Part shown: positions 1-10,147 of the stretch, one piece after another
Layout: every line of letters starts with the position of its first letter
Numbering within the stretch: the stretch's first letter is position 1
NCBI RefSeq assembly: GCF_007747995.1
Contig: NZ_CP036276.1
Location: 1,417,001 to 1,481,000, forward strand
Reading direction: 5' to 3'
Length of the DNA stretch: 64,000 nucleotides
Origin: Symmachiella dynata
GTDB lineage: Bacteria > Planctomycetota > Planctomycetia > Planctomycetales > Planctomycetaceae
Notes under the pieces: generated by a model
Database searches by the model: none
Seen by the model: only the letters and a program-made list of their open reading frames with translations
What the model was told of the DNA's origin: nothing
Made by a program: the position numbers and the translations under genes

Positions 1-198
1 GTTCTGACCGTGCATTCGTCGCCACAACAGCGCGACAGTGTAGCAAACCGGTCCCGAAAGCGGCAACATCGCAGTTTAAGTGGGACGAAATGTCAACAGC
101 TTCCCGTTCAGCGGGTTCTTTTGTGGGACATCCGTCAGACAACTGGCATGAGGTTGCTGGCACGAGAAGTGGTCGCGGCGATACTCCGGACGTGAACT

Positions 199-3100
199 TC
201 AAAACCCGTTGGATTTCGTTCGCTTGGATGATGATTTGGCTCCGGCGGATGTTTGGGGCACAATCTTGCCAGGGTCTGCGCCGAGCCGTTGGCCGTTCCA
301 GGAGTTCGCTTCGGCGCTGCTGTGCAGCGTGAAATGTTTGGGCACTAATTTCTCCAAAGTGGGGAGTGGCGCGGCAAACAGCACGCCTCCCGGTTTGGCG
401 AGCGGGGAGCGGACGTTCTTCTGGCCCCAGGTCTCTATCCAGCCCAGGTTGAAATTTGATGAGTCGGCGAGTTTCACGGGGTCGGCCACGACGAACTTCT
501 TAATTTCATCCGAGTAGCCATTCTGCTCGCCGATCCAGGCAACGGTCCCGCTCGCGGTGGCGGAGCGGTCGGCGAATACGACTGGTGTTGCTGTCTTTGA
601 ATCGGTGTGTGGCGGTGCGGCGAAGATTGTCCGCTCCGCAAAAATCCCCAAGGCGGCGCGTTGCGAATCGTGAGGGTCGGCGGTGGAGACCTCGAAAAAA
701 TTTCTCGCGGCCGAGAGTGTGGAATTTTGCAGGACGAGGCTGCTGGGCGGAATTGCGGGAGAAACATCGACGTCGAGTGAAAAAATCGTTTCGGGTGAAA
801 CCAGGATCGCGTTGTCGACGAATAATTGCCGTTGTCGCATTTGAGCTTGAATGAGCGTTCCATCGGCGACAAGGAAGGAGTCGCGGATCAGTCCCACACG
901 CGGTTGAGTTGCCGAGTTTCCGGCCGTGTCGTCTTGCCAGCGGATGAGTCCCGATTTGTGGTCGGAATTGCCCGACCGCAGGGCCACGTGACATTGCTCA
1001 ATCGAAAAACCGCCATCGCGCACGTCGAGGAACCAGTCAAAACCGGACCGCTTAGCGGAGGCGGACATCTCAAAATCGCCCCCTACGATATCCAGTCGGC
1101 CACTCACTACGGTCATCAAGGCATCGCTCGCTGGCTTGTTCACAGAGGCGCGACCTTTTGCGGCAGCCACCAGTTTTAGGGGGACTTCCCCCCCTTTTTG
1201 GCGAAATTCAATTCGTACGGCGCGGTCGGTGATCGAAAACGGCGTGATTTCCCGCCGTCCATATCCTTCGGCGACAATCACGACGCGCGGCGGAAGTCGG
1301 GTCTTGCGGAGAAAACTACCCAAGTCCCGTTTGGTTAAATCGAAGGGGATGATTTCGGCGTTTTTGAATTCCGCTGCGACGGCTGTTGGAAAAGAGGGGC
1401 GGGGGGGAATGTCGCGTGTCTCTGTGAGGGGAGTTGCCGTGCCGACATGCAAGTTCGCCACACGACAGCCCGGTTGGTCACCCAATAGACTGACGGCGAC
1501 TGTATTGGGAAGCGTTTGGGAGGTGAATGGTTTTAAGTCCAGCGGTTGTGAAAAACCGACTGCGGATGTGGGCCAGGGGGTGGGATGAAACTGTGGTTCT
1601 TCCCCCGGGACCGGCCAGAGCGATTTCCAATCGGTATAGTCGGCGGCAATGCCCTCTGTGATTTTCGCATTCCGATTTTGCACTAACCGCGGCCAACCTT
1701 GATAGGCTGAGCCGGCTGATTCCCAGGTGAGGTTTTGAAGCTGTCCGGCGGTGCGTGGCCAGTTTCGCAAGCCCAACATGGCGGCTGATTCGACTGCTGC
1801 GGTGTTGGCGAAAACTGTATCGATGGCGGTGATTTGTGTGGGGGCGACATCGCCGATCGAGAGGCCGTTGATTAACTCAACCGCGTGGCTGCTGGAGACA
1901 ATCGTGTCGCCGATCAATCGCAGCGAGCGTTGTGACATGGCTGCGGTGGCGCGCGATTGCGCGATTTGCAGGGCCGGAGCGCTGCCCGAGACAATGAGGC
2001 TGTCGCGAATCACAACGTCGGCGTGATCGGAATCCACCTGCACAGCGGTCAGATGCGGCCCCATGAGGACCGAGCGGTCGAGAAGCAGCCGCGCGGTCGC
2101 GGAGAGATCGGCGGTTGCGGGCTTTTCGATTTGGAGGGCGACGATGTTCGCCTGCTGGTTTCCCAGCACTTGGACGGAACAGTCTCGCAGCAGTAGTTCG
2201 CCGGCACCGGCGTGAATGGCAACGGCAGGGTGTTGCGCGGAATCGTCGTCGACTTGGAAAAACAGGTCCAGCCCGTCGAATTCCAAAATGGGGAGCGAGA
2301 CGTCCAGGGCGATCGGCTGGCCCGCTGTTTGCCGGATGAAGACCGCCGGGCGTGGGGTGCCCCCCTTGAACACGATGTGCTGATGATTTTGGAGCTGGGC
2401 CAAATTCAATTCATAAGGCCCGGTTGCCGGCAGTCGGAGAATTCCGCCAGCTTCGGGCAATTTCTCCAGATGCGGCTTCAGGGGGATGGTTGGCGGACGG
2501 GCGTTGGGACCGATCGCCGAGGGGAGTGCGACGGTGGCCGTGACTAAGCCTTTTCGCCGTGCAGCAATTGTGGAACGCGCAGCCCAGTCGGGGAGGTACG
2601 GTTGTTGTGCCAGCGCGCGTTCGACCGGGGTTACGGTTTTGGGTTCTCCCTGCACAACCGGTTCGTTTTCGGGCGGAGTGAGGGTTGCAGCGGAGGGATC
2701 TTCGGCGGGGGCTGCTTGGGCACCGTCGGGGGGCGGATTTTGTTTGTCTTCGTTCTCGGGGTTCTCGTTGGGGGCGAAGGGGTCGAATTCGGGAGCATTT
2801 TGGAGTTCGAACGGGTCGCGGACATCGAGCGGGTCACTGGTGAAATCGATATCGACAGGTTCCTCGCTGGAGCTGGGCATCCAGTTTGACCAACCGTAGA
2901 GCAGCAACGCCAACAAGGCGATTCCGGTGAGCACGGTTCCTACGAGCCGCATCGGAAAGACGATCGTCCCTTCAGATTCCGGCTTGCCCAACTTGGGATC
3001 TCGGGAGGGCAAGGGGGCTACGTTTTTTCGGACTTTAATAACAGGCTTGTCATCCGTCTCCTCGCGCTCGTCCAATTCGGACAGGATTTGTCCCGCTACC

Positions 3101-4056
3101 GTGCTGCGCTGCAGGCTGACTTTATCGAGTTCCTTGATCACCTCCGCCGGTGTGCGATAGCGGTCATCAGGATTTTTGGCCAACATGCGGTTCAAGATGG
3201 CGACGACTCCCTCGGGGACCTTGGGATTCAGGTCGCGGGGATCGGGGGGCTTTCCCTCGGCGTGCAGCCGCAGACGTTGTGTTAAACCGCCATCGGCATA
3301 GGGGGGTTCGCCGGTGAGCATGTGATACCAGGCGCAGCCGAGCGAATAAATATCGCTGCGGGTATCGGCCGAACGGCTGTTGCGGGCTTGTTCAGGCGAC
3401 ATATAGTCGACAGTGCCGACGGTGGTCCCATCGCGTGTGATTCCCGCATCGGAGGATTCATCGATGATCCGTGCCAGGCCCAAATCGGCCAATTTGACCG
3501 TTCCATCGCGCTGGATCAACAGGTTGGAGGGTTTGATGTCGCGGTGGACGACCCCTCGTTCATACGCATGTTGTAGCGCGCTGGCGACTTGTTTGATGAT
3601 ACTGATGGAGCGGCGGACGGGAATGACTTCGCGGCGCTGCACGAGATCATGGACATCAATACCGTCTACGAATTCCATGGCGATAAAGGTGAAGCCATCG
3701 ACTTGACCCGCTTCGTAGACCGCGACCACGTTTTTGTGCTTGAGAGCGGCGGCGGTTTTGGCTTCGGCTTGAAAGCGTTTGACGAGCGTGGGATTGCCGG
3801 CACGTTCTTGACGCAGCAACTTTAAAGCGACGTGGCGTTTCAGTTCGGTATCGAGGGCCAGGTAGACTGTCCCCATGCCGCCTTCGCCCAAACGTCGTTC
3901 GATGCGGTATTTGCCGATCGATTGAGGGATCTCACCGCGACCGGCAGTTGGACTGGCGCTCGGACCGGCGCTTGGCCGTGTGGTGGCACCGGGACCGGTG
4001 GCCGGGGAGCGATTTCCGCCGGGGGATTCCGCAGACGAATGAGGATCGGTCGTCAT
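199..4056 (-). CDS. Ser/Thr protein kinase with long extracytoplasmic-type tail
   Basis: Hanks-type kinase expected to phosphorylate Ser/Thr on partner proteins. Seen: glycine loop GEGGMG near residue 57, the VALKLL lysine, catalytic loop HRDIKPSN near 171, DLG in place of DFG, and a GTVDYMSPEQ activation segment. The kinase domain spans about residues 50-317. A Pro/Ser/Ala-rich linker, one membrane helix (VGTVLTGIALLALLLYGW, near 370) and about 880 further residues follow. That tail has beta-rich, right-handed-helix-like texture and no motif I recognise. The ATG at 4056 is preferred over an in-frame TTG at 4080 because AGAGG lies just upstream of it. The gene follows the protease/propeller pair at 4186-6716 and could be cotranscribed with it. 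The kinase call is secure; the role of the tail is unknown. Confidence 0.93.
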   Translation of the reverse strand: MTTDPHSSAESPGGNRSPATGPGATTRPSAGPSASPTAGRGEIPQSIGKYRIERRLGEGGMGTVYLALDTELKRHVALKLLRQERAGNPTLVKRFQAEAKTAAALKHKNVVAVYEAGQVDGFTFIAMEFVDGIDVHDLVQRREVIPVRRSISIIKQVASALQHAYERGVVHRDIKPSNLLIQRDGTVKLADLGLARIIDESSDAGITRDGTTVGTVDYMSPEQARNSRSADTRSDIYSLGCAWYHMLTGEPPYADGGLTQRLRLHAEGKPPDPRDLNPKVPEGVVAILNRMLAKNPDDRYRTPAEVIKELDKVSLQRSTVAGQILSELDEREETDDKPVIKVRKNVAPLPSRDPKLGKPESEGTIVFPMRLVGTVLTGIALLALLLYGWSNWMPSSSEEPVDIDFTSDPLDVRDPFELQNAPEFDPFAPNENPENEDKQNPPPDGAQAAPAEDPSAATLTPPENEPVVQGEPKTVTPVERALAQQPYLPDWAARSTIAARRKGLVTATVALPSAIGPNARPPTIPLKPHLEKLPEAGGILRLPATGPYELNLAQLQNHQHIVFKGGTPRPAVFIRQTAGQPIALDVSLPILEFDGLDLFFQVDDDSAQHPAVAIHAGAGELLLRDCSVQVLGNQQANIVALQIEKPATADLSATARLLLDRSVLMGPHLTAVQVDSDHADVVIRDSLIVSGSAPALQIAQSRATAAMSQRSLRLIGDTIVSSSHAVELINGLSIGDVAPTQITAIDTVFANTAAVESAAMLGLRNWPRTAGQLQNLTWESAGSAYQGWPRLVQNRNAKITEGIAADYTDWKSLWPVPGEEPQFHPTPWPTSAVGFSQPLDLKPFTSQTLPNTVAVSLLGDQPGCRVANLHVGTATPLTETRDIPPRPSFPTAVAAEFKNAEIIPFDLTKRDLGSFLRKTRLPPRVVIVAEGYGRREITPFSITDRAVRIEFRQKGGEVPLKLVAAAKGRASVNKPASDALMTVVSGRLDIVGGDFEMSASAKRSGFDWFLDVRDGGFSIEQCHVALRSGNSDHKSGLIRWQDDTAGNSATQPRVGLIRDSFLVADGTLIQAQMRQRQLFVDNAILVSPETIFSLDVDVSPAIPPSSLVLQNSTLSAARNFFEVSTADPHDSQRAALGIFAERTIFAAPPHTDSKTATPVVFADRSATASGTVAWIGEQNGYSDEIKKFVVADPVKLADSSNFNLGWIETWGQKNVRSPLAKPGGVLFAAPLPTLEKLVPKHFTLHSSAEANSWNGQRLGADPGKIVPQTSAGAKSSSKRTKSNGF

Positions 4057-4185
4057 TGAACCTCTAGAACTCAAATACAATCAAAAGCTTAAACCGCTTT
4101 GATGGAACCAATTTACAGGCTCAATTATAACGCCCGTGGGAATCGTGAGTCAAAACCGACTGAGCGAAAAATCGTGACTGACAAA

Positions 4186-5076
4186 TCAATCCCATGAGAG
4201 TCGCATAATCTCGCCCGACTCGAATCCGCACACCGCACCATATCCTAACGGGTCGCAATGAATGGCGACGGTCTTTTGCGGGGTGGCAGCGGACCAGAGT
4301 ACCTGACCTTGAAAATCGAGCCAGCACAATTGCTGTTCAATCGTCGCAGCCATCATGCGATAGGGGTTGAAACTGGAGGAAATTCGCGAAACTGTCTCGC
4401 CGAGCTGATATGAACCATCGCTCTGGCCATCGCCCGTGTAGCGTTGAATGCCGTGGGCGAAGCAGGCCAGTAGAATTGTGGAGCCGTTGCCTGAGACCGA
4501 GAGCCCGCCGACATCGGACCACAGGTTTTCGCCCCAGATCTCGTTCCCGCTGAATTCGAATTTGTAGAACATTCCAAAGGCGGACACACCGAAAATTGCC
4601 GGTTCGTGGACCAGAAATTCCAAATGGGCCAACGGTTGGTAGGTTTTGAATTCGTGAATCGGTTTTCGCGGCGCGTCGAAGATGAGGTTTTGGCCGCCAT
4701 CGAGACTCACGACGGCATATTCGGCATGCGCGTCGAGTGCCACGTTGAGGGCGCGGTCGGACAAGACGATTTTCTTGTCGAATTTTAGACCACGATTGAA
4801 CCAGTAGAGGGTGCGTTTGCCAACGAGAGCAATTCCTCCTCCGCCGGTATCGCCCCAGGCGATGGCGCGAATCGGCGCGCGGCCGCGGGAGACTGCGCTG
4901 ATGGCTCCGGCGCGGTTGATCAGATACAAACCGCCCGCTTCGTCCGCCGCTAAGACTTCGCCCGTTTCGCGTCCCATTTGCAACGCCACCAACGGTGCCT
5001 CGGTGCTCACGGTCCAATCAACATTGGGCGTGGCACCGCGGCCTTGGTGGATCCAGTCCGGGACCTGTTGCGTCAT
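4186..5076 (-). CDS. Beta-propeller-like protein of unknown function
   Basis: A 296-residue protein without a signal peptide. It is built of repeated short beta-strand units (such as PLVALQMGRETGEVLAADE, AIAWGDTGGGGIAL and VAIHCDPLGYGAVCGFESG) in the manner of WD40 or quinoprotein-like propellers, where each blade reads out a value. Its start overlaps the end of the S41 protease gene by four bases (ATGA), so the two are translationally coupled and probably work together. There is no enzymatic motif. It may be a cytoplasmic scaffold or sensor; that is inference. Confidence 0.75.
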   Translation of the reverse strand: MTQQVPDWIHQGRGATPNVDWTVSTEAPLVALQMGRETGEVLAADEAGGLYLINRAGAISAVSRGRAPIRAIAWGDTGGGGIALVGKRTLYWFNRGLKFDKKIVLSDRALNVALDAHAEYAVVSLDGGQNLIFDAPRKPIHEFKTYQPLAHLEFLVHEPAIFGVSAFGMFYKFEFSGNEIWGENLWSDVGGLSVSGNGSTILLACFAHGIQRYTGDGQSDGSYQLGETVSRISSSFNPYRMMAATIEQQLCWLDFQGQVLWSAATPQKTVAIHCDPLGYGAVCGFESGEIMRLSWD

Positions 5077-6716
5077 CGTTGGGCCATTTGTCGGCGAAGG
5101 GCTCTCAAGCCGGCCTGCAAATCACTGTCCCCGGCGACATTCAAGTCGGTCGGCGAGCGATAATACGTCCGGCTTTGATCGGGTTCAGGAACTTCAATAT
5201 CGGGCGATACGCCCACTTTAGCGTGATTGCGGCCACTGGGCGAGTAAAACTTGGCGATTGTTAATCGCAAGCCGGCATTGCCCCGTGTGTGCATCACTTC
5301 TTGAACCGACCATTTTCCATACGTCTTACGGCCAACCAGTGTACCGCGATGGTGATCGCGAATGGCTCCGGCAACAATTTCGCTGGCACTGGCACTATTG
5401 CCGTCGATCAGCACGACCAGCGGCATTCGCCACGTTCCGGGCCGTGTGGCTCGCATGACATCTTTGACTTGACCATTGCGTCCTCGGGTGGAGACCAATA
5501 CGCCGTTCTCAATAAAGCGGTCCAGGACCGAGGTGGCTTGATCCAACAAGCCGCCGGGGTTTCCGCGGACATCCCAGATGAGGGCCCGCATGCCTTGTTG
5601 TTGGAGTTTCCGCAACGCTGCGTCGAGCTCCCTGGTGGAATTGCGTTGAAAACCGGTCATTTGGATGTAGCCAATCCCTTCGCTGGGGTCGACCATTTTG
5701 ACGATCGGAAAACTCTTGATCGAGACCGCACGCCGAATGAAGGTGCCTTGTCGCAGCCTTGTTCCCGGTGCCCCTTGAATGTCCAAAATCACCCGACTTC
5801 CCGAGGCGCCTTGCAGCCGTTCGGCAGCTTCGTCGGTGGACATGTTGCGGCAATCCGTGCCGTCGATGCTGACGATGTATTCGCCCGGGGTGAGTCCCCC
5901 CGCGTCGGCGGGGCTGTCGGGAAGTACGTTGACGAGCAACATCCCTTTGCCCAATTCGGCTTTCATTTCGATACCCAGTCCGACAAACTCGCCGTCGATG
6001 TTGCCAAACAAATCTTTGAGGCGACCGGGGGTGAGATAGCTGCTGTAGTCGTCCAGTGCGTTACAACTGCCGAAGACGTATTCCATGATGATGGGAGCGG
6101 ACCGCAGTCCCAAACGGGCCTGTGAGATCCTGCAAATTTCTAAAATCACCTGTCGGGCTTGGCCGTGATACCGTACCGGTTTGTTCCAATAGCTCTCCCG
6201 CAACAAACGACACAAGGCGGTCACCCGTGTTTTGTCGGCGTTGGGGATGTTGGTTTGCAGAAATTTTTTGTTTTGCAACGCCAACCACAGGCTTTCCGTG
6301 CCGTGGGCGACGATGGACGTCGGTCCAATGTTTTCTACGTAGCGACGTTCGATGGTCTGTGATAGTTCATCATAAATCTGCAAAGCTTCGGCTTCTTGCA
6401 GACGCAACATCGATTCGCGGAACGATTTGTCGGAATAGCGGCGGACGATGCTGAATTGGAATTTGCTGCGGCGCAGCCCCAATTTGAGCGAATTGTTGTC
6501 CGGCCATTGCTTGGCCGCTTTTTCGTAGTGCTCAATGGCATCGAGCCATTGACGGGACGCTTCGAGTTGGCGGCCGGTGGAAATCTCTTGTTGGATTTCG
6601 CGACTGACCCCGGTGCCACGAGCGGAGTCGGCGAACCCGGAGAGTCCGGGCCAGGACGCCGTCGAGGCGATGAGTAAAAGCAGAGCGGCCAGTTGTATCT
6701 TACTGCGTAGGCGCAT
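5073..6716 (-). CDS. S41-family C-terminal processing peptidase (CtpA/Prc-like)
   Basis: Secreted serine protease with a Ser-Lys dyad. Seen: a signal peptide (hydrophobic LAALLLLIASTA then a small-residue region), a long helical N-terminal region of about 200 residues with a TPR-like start, a PDZ domain at about 242-325 (LGIEM, then LVNVLPDSPADAGGL), and the S41 core. The core contains WDVRGNPGGLLDQA, the nucleophile in GNSASASE near 441 and the lysine in GRKTYGKWS near 466. The family cleaves C-terminal ends of envelope proteins. Length (547) is somewhat above typical CtpA because of the N-terminal extension. The downstream propeller gene overlaps it by four bases. Confidence 0.93.
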   Translation of the reverse strand: MRLRSKIQLAALLLLIASTASWPGLSGFADSARGTGVSREIQQEISTGRQLEASRQWLDAIEHYEKAAKQWPDNNSLKLGLRRSKFQFSIVRRYSDKSFRESMLRLQEAEALQIYDELSQTIERRYVENIGPTSIVAHGTESLWLALQNKKFLQTNIPNADKTRVTALCRLLRESYWNKPVRYHGQARQVILEICRISQARLGLRSAPIIMEYVFGSCNALDDYSSYLTPGRLKDLFGNIDGEFVGLGIEMKAELGKGMLLVNVLPDSPADAGGLTPGEYIVSIDGTDCRNMSTDEAAERLQGASGSRVILDIQGAPGTRLRQGTFIRRAVSIKSFPIVKMVDPSEGIGYIQMTGFQRNSTRELDAALRKLQQQGMRALIWDVRGNPGGLLDQATSVLDRFIENGVLVSTRGRNGQVKDVMRATRPGTWRMPLVVLIDGNSASASEIVAGAIRDHHRGTLVGRKTYGKWSVQEVMHTRGNAGLRLTIAKFYSPSGRNHAKVGVSPDIEVPEPDQSRTYYRSPTDLNVAGDSDLQAGLRALRRQMAQR

Positions 6717-7555
6717 GTAGTCCTCCTCTCACCTCAGCAGCGACGTACCGCGAGCGGTCCGCATCACCGTGGGTGGAGTGCAAATCTGTAGGATGGCTGA
6801 TTATCTCGGAGAGTACGTCCGCGACGAAAGCCGCGCGGACGGTTCGACTCCTCTCGCCAATGACCGGTGGCAACCGATGGTGCACCGGCCGCGTTTGTCC
6901 CGCCCTGTTGAGAGCAACGTTGAGGTTTGTTGGCAACGCGATGTTTCAAAAAAACAACACAGCGTTGGTAATGTTGAATATAAACCACGTTTGGGGGGCG
7001 GTCAAAAAATTGTGCTCGGCAACTGCAGGCAAAACAGGCACAAACCACACGACCCCCCCGCTGACGACCGAACATGCTGATCGTCCGGTATAGAGAAACA
7101 GTTTTCTAAGGTAAGCATAGGACTATTTCTCTCGTTTCCACCCAGATTTGCCGGGGAGTCGGCGCGATGTCGCAAGACGCGGGGAGGCAACGGCCGGTGA
7201 AAGTCTGCCAGCGGTTCACGCGGTCGGGGTCATGCTTGGTTCAACCCCCGACTCCAGCCATCTTGGCAATCTTTGCCTGTCCGGGTGGCGAGGGATGGGC
7301 GCAAATGGTCCGGTCGCTTTGCCTTCCGCAACGGGGTCGCGTACAATTGACCCCGAGAATTGAGGCGGCCGTTGTCACTGCAGAACGTGTCGGCGTCGCC
7401 TAGCCCCGCTGACCCCATGCGCCTTGCACTCAGGACGCCGTTCTACGAGAACCACATCATGCGGTTGTCTGCGAATGGAGCCTGGGTCCGACAACACCTA
7501 CCCGAAAATTCCTCCCCACCGAACTTCTTCACAGAATTGTCCAAGACGCCGATCT
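6717..7555. other. Long gene-free divergent region
   Basis: About 840 bases between the divergently transcribed S41 and alcohol dehydrogenase genes. It must hold both promoters. No protein-like reading frame is convincing. An AGAGAAA/TTTCTCT inverted pair lies at about 7091-7134. A GC-rich stretch at about 7150-7350 could form extended secondary structure, including CCGGTGAAAG near 7192 that faintly recalls a cobalamin riboswitch core, but the conserved GCCACTG box was not found. A non-coding RNA here is possible and unproven. Confidence 0.3.
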
Positions 7556-8761
7556 ATGTCTGGCAGCACAAATATAGAACCGTCCCAAACACCTCGCCCG
7601 GTTGAGAACGGCCGGTTGGTCCCTTTTGACTATGCCCCGCGGACGCGCGTGGTGTTCGGTCCCGGCACGCTCAATCAATTGGGCAGCTTGGTGACTGAGT
7701 TGGGCGGGACCCGCGTGTTTTTAGTCACGGACCCTGGATTGCAACAAGCGGGGCATGCGCAACACGGGCTGGAATCGCTCAACGCCGCCGGTTTGCACGT
7801 GACGATGTTCACTGATGTCCAGCAAAATCCGACAACTGACGATGTGGACCGCGCTTTGGCCGTTGCGCGGGGGGCGAATGTCGACCTGATTGTGGGTTTG
7901 GGGGGCGGCAGCAGTATGGATTGCGCCAAAGGGGTGAACTTTCTGCTCAGCAACGGCGGTCGGATGGAGGATTATTGGGGGGTGGGCAAGGCCACAAAAC
8001 CAATGTTGCCCATGATCGCCGTGCCGACGACATCGGGAACGGGCAGTGAAGCGCAGTCGTTTGCTTTGATTGCCAACTCCAAGACACACATGAAGATGGC
8101 CTGCGGCGATAAAAAGGCGGCTTGCAAAATCGCGATTCTTGATCCGGAATTAACAGTCAGCATGCCTGCTTCGGTTACGGCTGCGACAGGAGTCGATGCG
8201 ATCAGCCATGCGGTCGAGTCGTATGTCTCCACAAGTCGGAATCCGGTTTCGCAACTCTTTAGCCGTCAATCGTGGCAGTTAACAGCCAAGTCCTTCCGCC
8301 GGGTGATGCAACGTCCGACGGATATTGATGGTCGCGGGCAAATGCAACTGGGGGCTTATCTTGCTGGAGCGGCGATTGAGAATGCGATGTTGGGGGCGGC
8401 GCATGCTTGTGCAAATCCGCTCACGGCGCATTATGAAATCACGCATGGCGTGGCGGTGGGCATCATGTTGCCGCACATCATACGTTACAATGCCGCAGTG
8501 GTCGGCCGCTTGTACGGTGATTTGGCGGTCGATTGCGGCTTGTGCGCCGCCAATGATGCACGTGCCGGAGAATTGCTGGCTGATTTTGTGCGGGAATTGA
8601 TTGCCGAAAGCGGACAAGCGACGAGTTTGGCGCCTTGGAATATCCACCCCGATTCCTTGTCGCAATTGGCCGAGGAGGCCTCCAAGCAATGGACGGGCAA
8701 TTTCAATCCGCGTCCGGTCGATCAGCAAAGTTTGAAGGAGATTTACGAATGCGCCATGTGA
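7556..8761 (+). CDS. Iron-containing alcohol dehydrogenase
   Basis: Group III metal-dependent NAD(P) alcohol dehydrogenase, interconverting an alcohol and an aldehyde or ketone. Seen: an N-terminal FGPGTL strand, the nucleotide-binding GGGSSMDCAKG near residue 116, TTSGTGSEAQSFA, DAISHAVESYVS near 213, and the metal-ligand region (HACANPLTAHYEITHG, near 282) with the expected histidines. The start at 7556 gives 401 residues, close to the family norm; a longer frame opens at 7424 but adds a low-complexity basic leader. No strong ribosome site is visible. The end overlaps the next gene by 13 bases. Substrate cannot be told. Confidence 0.9.
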   Translation: MSGSTNIEPSQTPRPVENGRLVPFDYAPRTRVVFGPGTLNQLGSLVTELGGTRVFLVTDPGLQQAGHAQHGLESLNAAGLHVTMFTDVQQNPTTDDVDRALAVARGANVDLIVGLGGGSSMDCAKGVNFLLSNGGRMEDYWGVGKATKPMLPMIAVPTTSGTGSEAQSFALIANSKTHMKMACGDKKAACKIAILDPELTVSMPASVTAATGVDAISHAVESYVSTSRNPVSQLFSRQSWQLTAKSFRRVMQRPTDIDGRGQMQLGAYLAGAAIENAMLGAAHACANPLTAHYEITHGVAVGIMLPHIIRYNAAVVGRLYGDLAVDCGLCAANDARAGELLADFVRELIAESGQATSLAPWNIHPDSLSQLAEEASKQWTGNFNPRPVDQQSLKEIYECAM

Positions 8762-9954
8762 TGACCGCGCGACGCACCGTATGTTGGCTGTTGTTGTCGA
8801 TCGTCGCTTGCGGCGGACTGCTGGGCGGGATCGTTCACGGCGACGATGCGCAAAAGCCGGCGAAAAACGACTGGCCGAACTTCCGCAACGGGCTTGAGCA
8901 ACGCGGCATCGCCACGACCACGCTGCCGGAGAAACCGGAGTTGTTGTGGAAACATGAAGCGGGCGAAATGGTGACGGCGACGGCGGCGATTGTCGATGGT
9001 CGTGTCTACATCGGCACGCTAAAAGGCGAAGTGCTCTGCTTGGATCTGAAAAACGGCGAGCGAATTTGGACCTATCGGTCGATCGAAAGCGACGATCCCG
9101 AGGAATTCGCACCCGGTTTTAACGCAGCCGCCACAGTTGCCGGTGATACAGTCTATCTCGGCGACGAGGATGGCGTGTTTCATGCCATCAATCGACAGGA
9201 CGGCAAAGCACGCTGGAAGTTTCAGACCAACGATCAAATCGTCGGCGCCGCTGCCGTGGTGGGGGAGCACGTGATCGTCGGTTCGCACGACCAGTCACTG
9301 TACTGTTTGAAGACAGCCACGGGTGAAAAAGTGTGGGAAGTCGTCACCGAAGGTCCGGTGAATTGTTCCGTGGCGGTCGAAGGCAATTCCACATTCACCA
9401 CCGGCTGCGATGGGTTGTTGCGGGTGATTGATATCACCACCGGAAAAGAAAACATCGCGTTGCAGCAACAAGTCGGCAGCTATGTGATTGCTTCTCCGGC
9501 AGTGATGGGTGACCTGCTGTATGTAGGCAATCACGATGCGGAGTTTTGGGCGGTCGATTGGAAAAACGGCAAACACCTGTGGACGTATAAAGCAGAGCGG
9601 CGGCACTACCCGTTTCATTCCTCCGCAGCCGTGACCGACGATCTGGTTGTGGTGGGCAATGGGGACAAACGTTTGCACTGCATCGACCGGGCGACGGGCA
9701 AAGGGCGGTGGATGTTCGATACCCGCGGCGCGGTCGACGGCTCACCAGTGGTGGTGGGCGACCGGGTCTATTTTGGCTCGGGCGATGGGAAGTTGTACGG
9801 AGTGAATCTCGCCGACGGCAAAGAAGTTTTTCGATTCGTAGGCGGCCGCCCGTTCACTGCTTCGCCGGCGGTCGGCGAAGGCTGCTTGGTGATCGGATCG
9901 GAGTCGAGTAAAGGTTACATCTATTGTTTCGGCAAGAAACCCGCAGCCCAATGA
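8749..9954 (+). CDS. Secreted PQQ-like beta-propeller protein
   Basis: A 401-residue exported protein of the BamB/quinoprotein-like propeller superfamily. A hydrophobic signal segment (CWLLLSIVACGGLLGGI) precedes repeated blades with the W-type docking signature, for example GERIWTYRS, GKARWKFQT, GEKVWEVVT, GKHLWTYKA and GKGRWMFDT. Such proteins are either scaffolds or quinoprotein dehydrogenases; the calcium and PQQ ligands of true dehydrogenases are not evident. The start is set by AAGGAG at about 8734 with good spacing, inside the end of the alcohol dehydrogenase gene. That overlap implies coupled translation and possibly linked function in alcohol oxidation (inference). Confidence 0.87.
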   Translation: MRHVMTARRTVCWLLLSIVACGGLLGGIVHGDDAQKPAKNDWPNFRNGLEQRGIATTTLPEKPELLWKHEAGEMVTATAAIVDGRVYIGTLKGEVLCLDLKNGERIWTYRSIESDDPEEFAPGFNAAATVAGDTVYLGDEDGVFHAINRQDGKARWKFQTNDQIVGAAAVVGEHVIVGSHDQSLYCLKTATGEKVWEVVTEGPVNCSVAVEGNSTFTTGCDGLLRVIDITTGKENIALQQQVGSYVIASPAVMGDLLYVGNHDAEFWAVDWKNGKHLWTYKAERRHYPFHSSAAVTDDLVVVGNGDKRLHCIDRATGKGRWMFDTRGAVDGSPVVVGDRVYFGSGDGKLYGVNLADGKEVFRFVGGRPFTASPAVGEGCLVIGSESSKGYIYCFGKKPAAQ

Positions 9955-10147
9955 TTTCGCCACAGATCAAACACAGATTCAAAGGCGTGAAACACAGCAT
10001 CCCAAACCGACGGCTTGCCGTCGTGCACGGCGGTCCTAGTCAAGCAGAGTGACCGAATGATTTCCGACGTAAAACATTCGACCGGATCGCGACATACACT
10101 ACAAAAATCAGTTTGCAAACAGTTCACACAATCCAACGGAGCGAATC

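Noticed and set aside
7150-7300. Resemblance to a cobalamin riboswitch (CCGGTGAAAG)
   Set aside because: The conserved GCCACTG box and the paired elements of that class were not found at the right spacing, and the downstream gene is not a cobalamin or transport gene.
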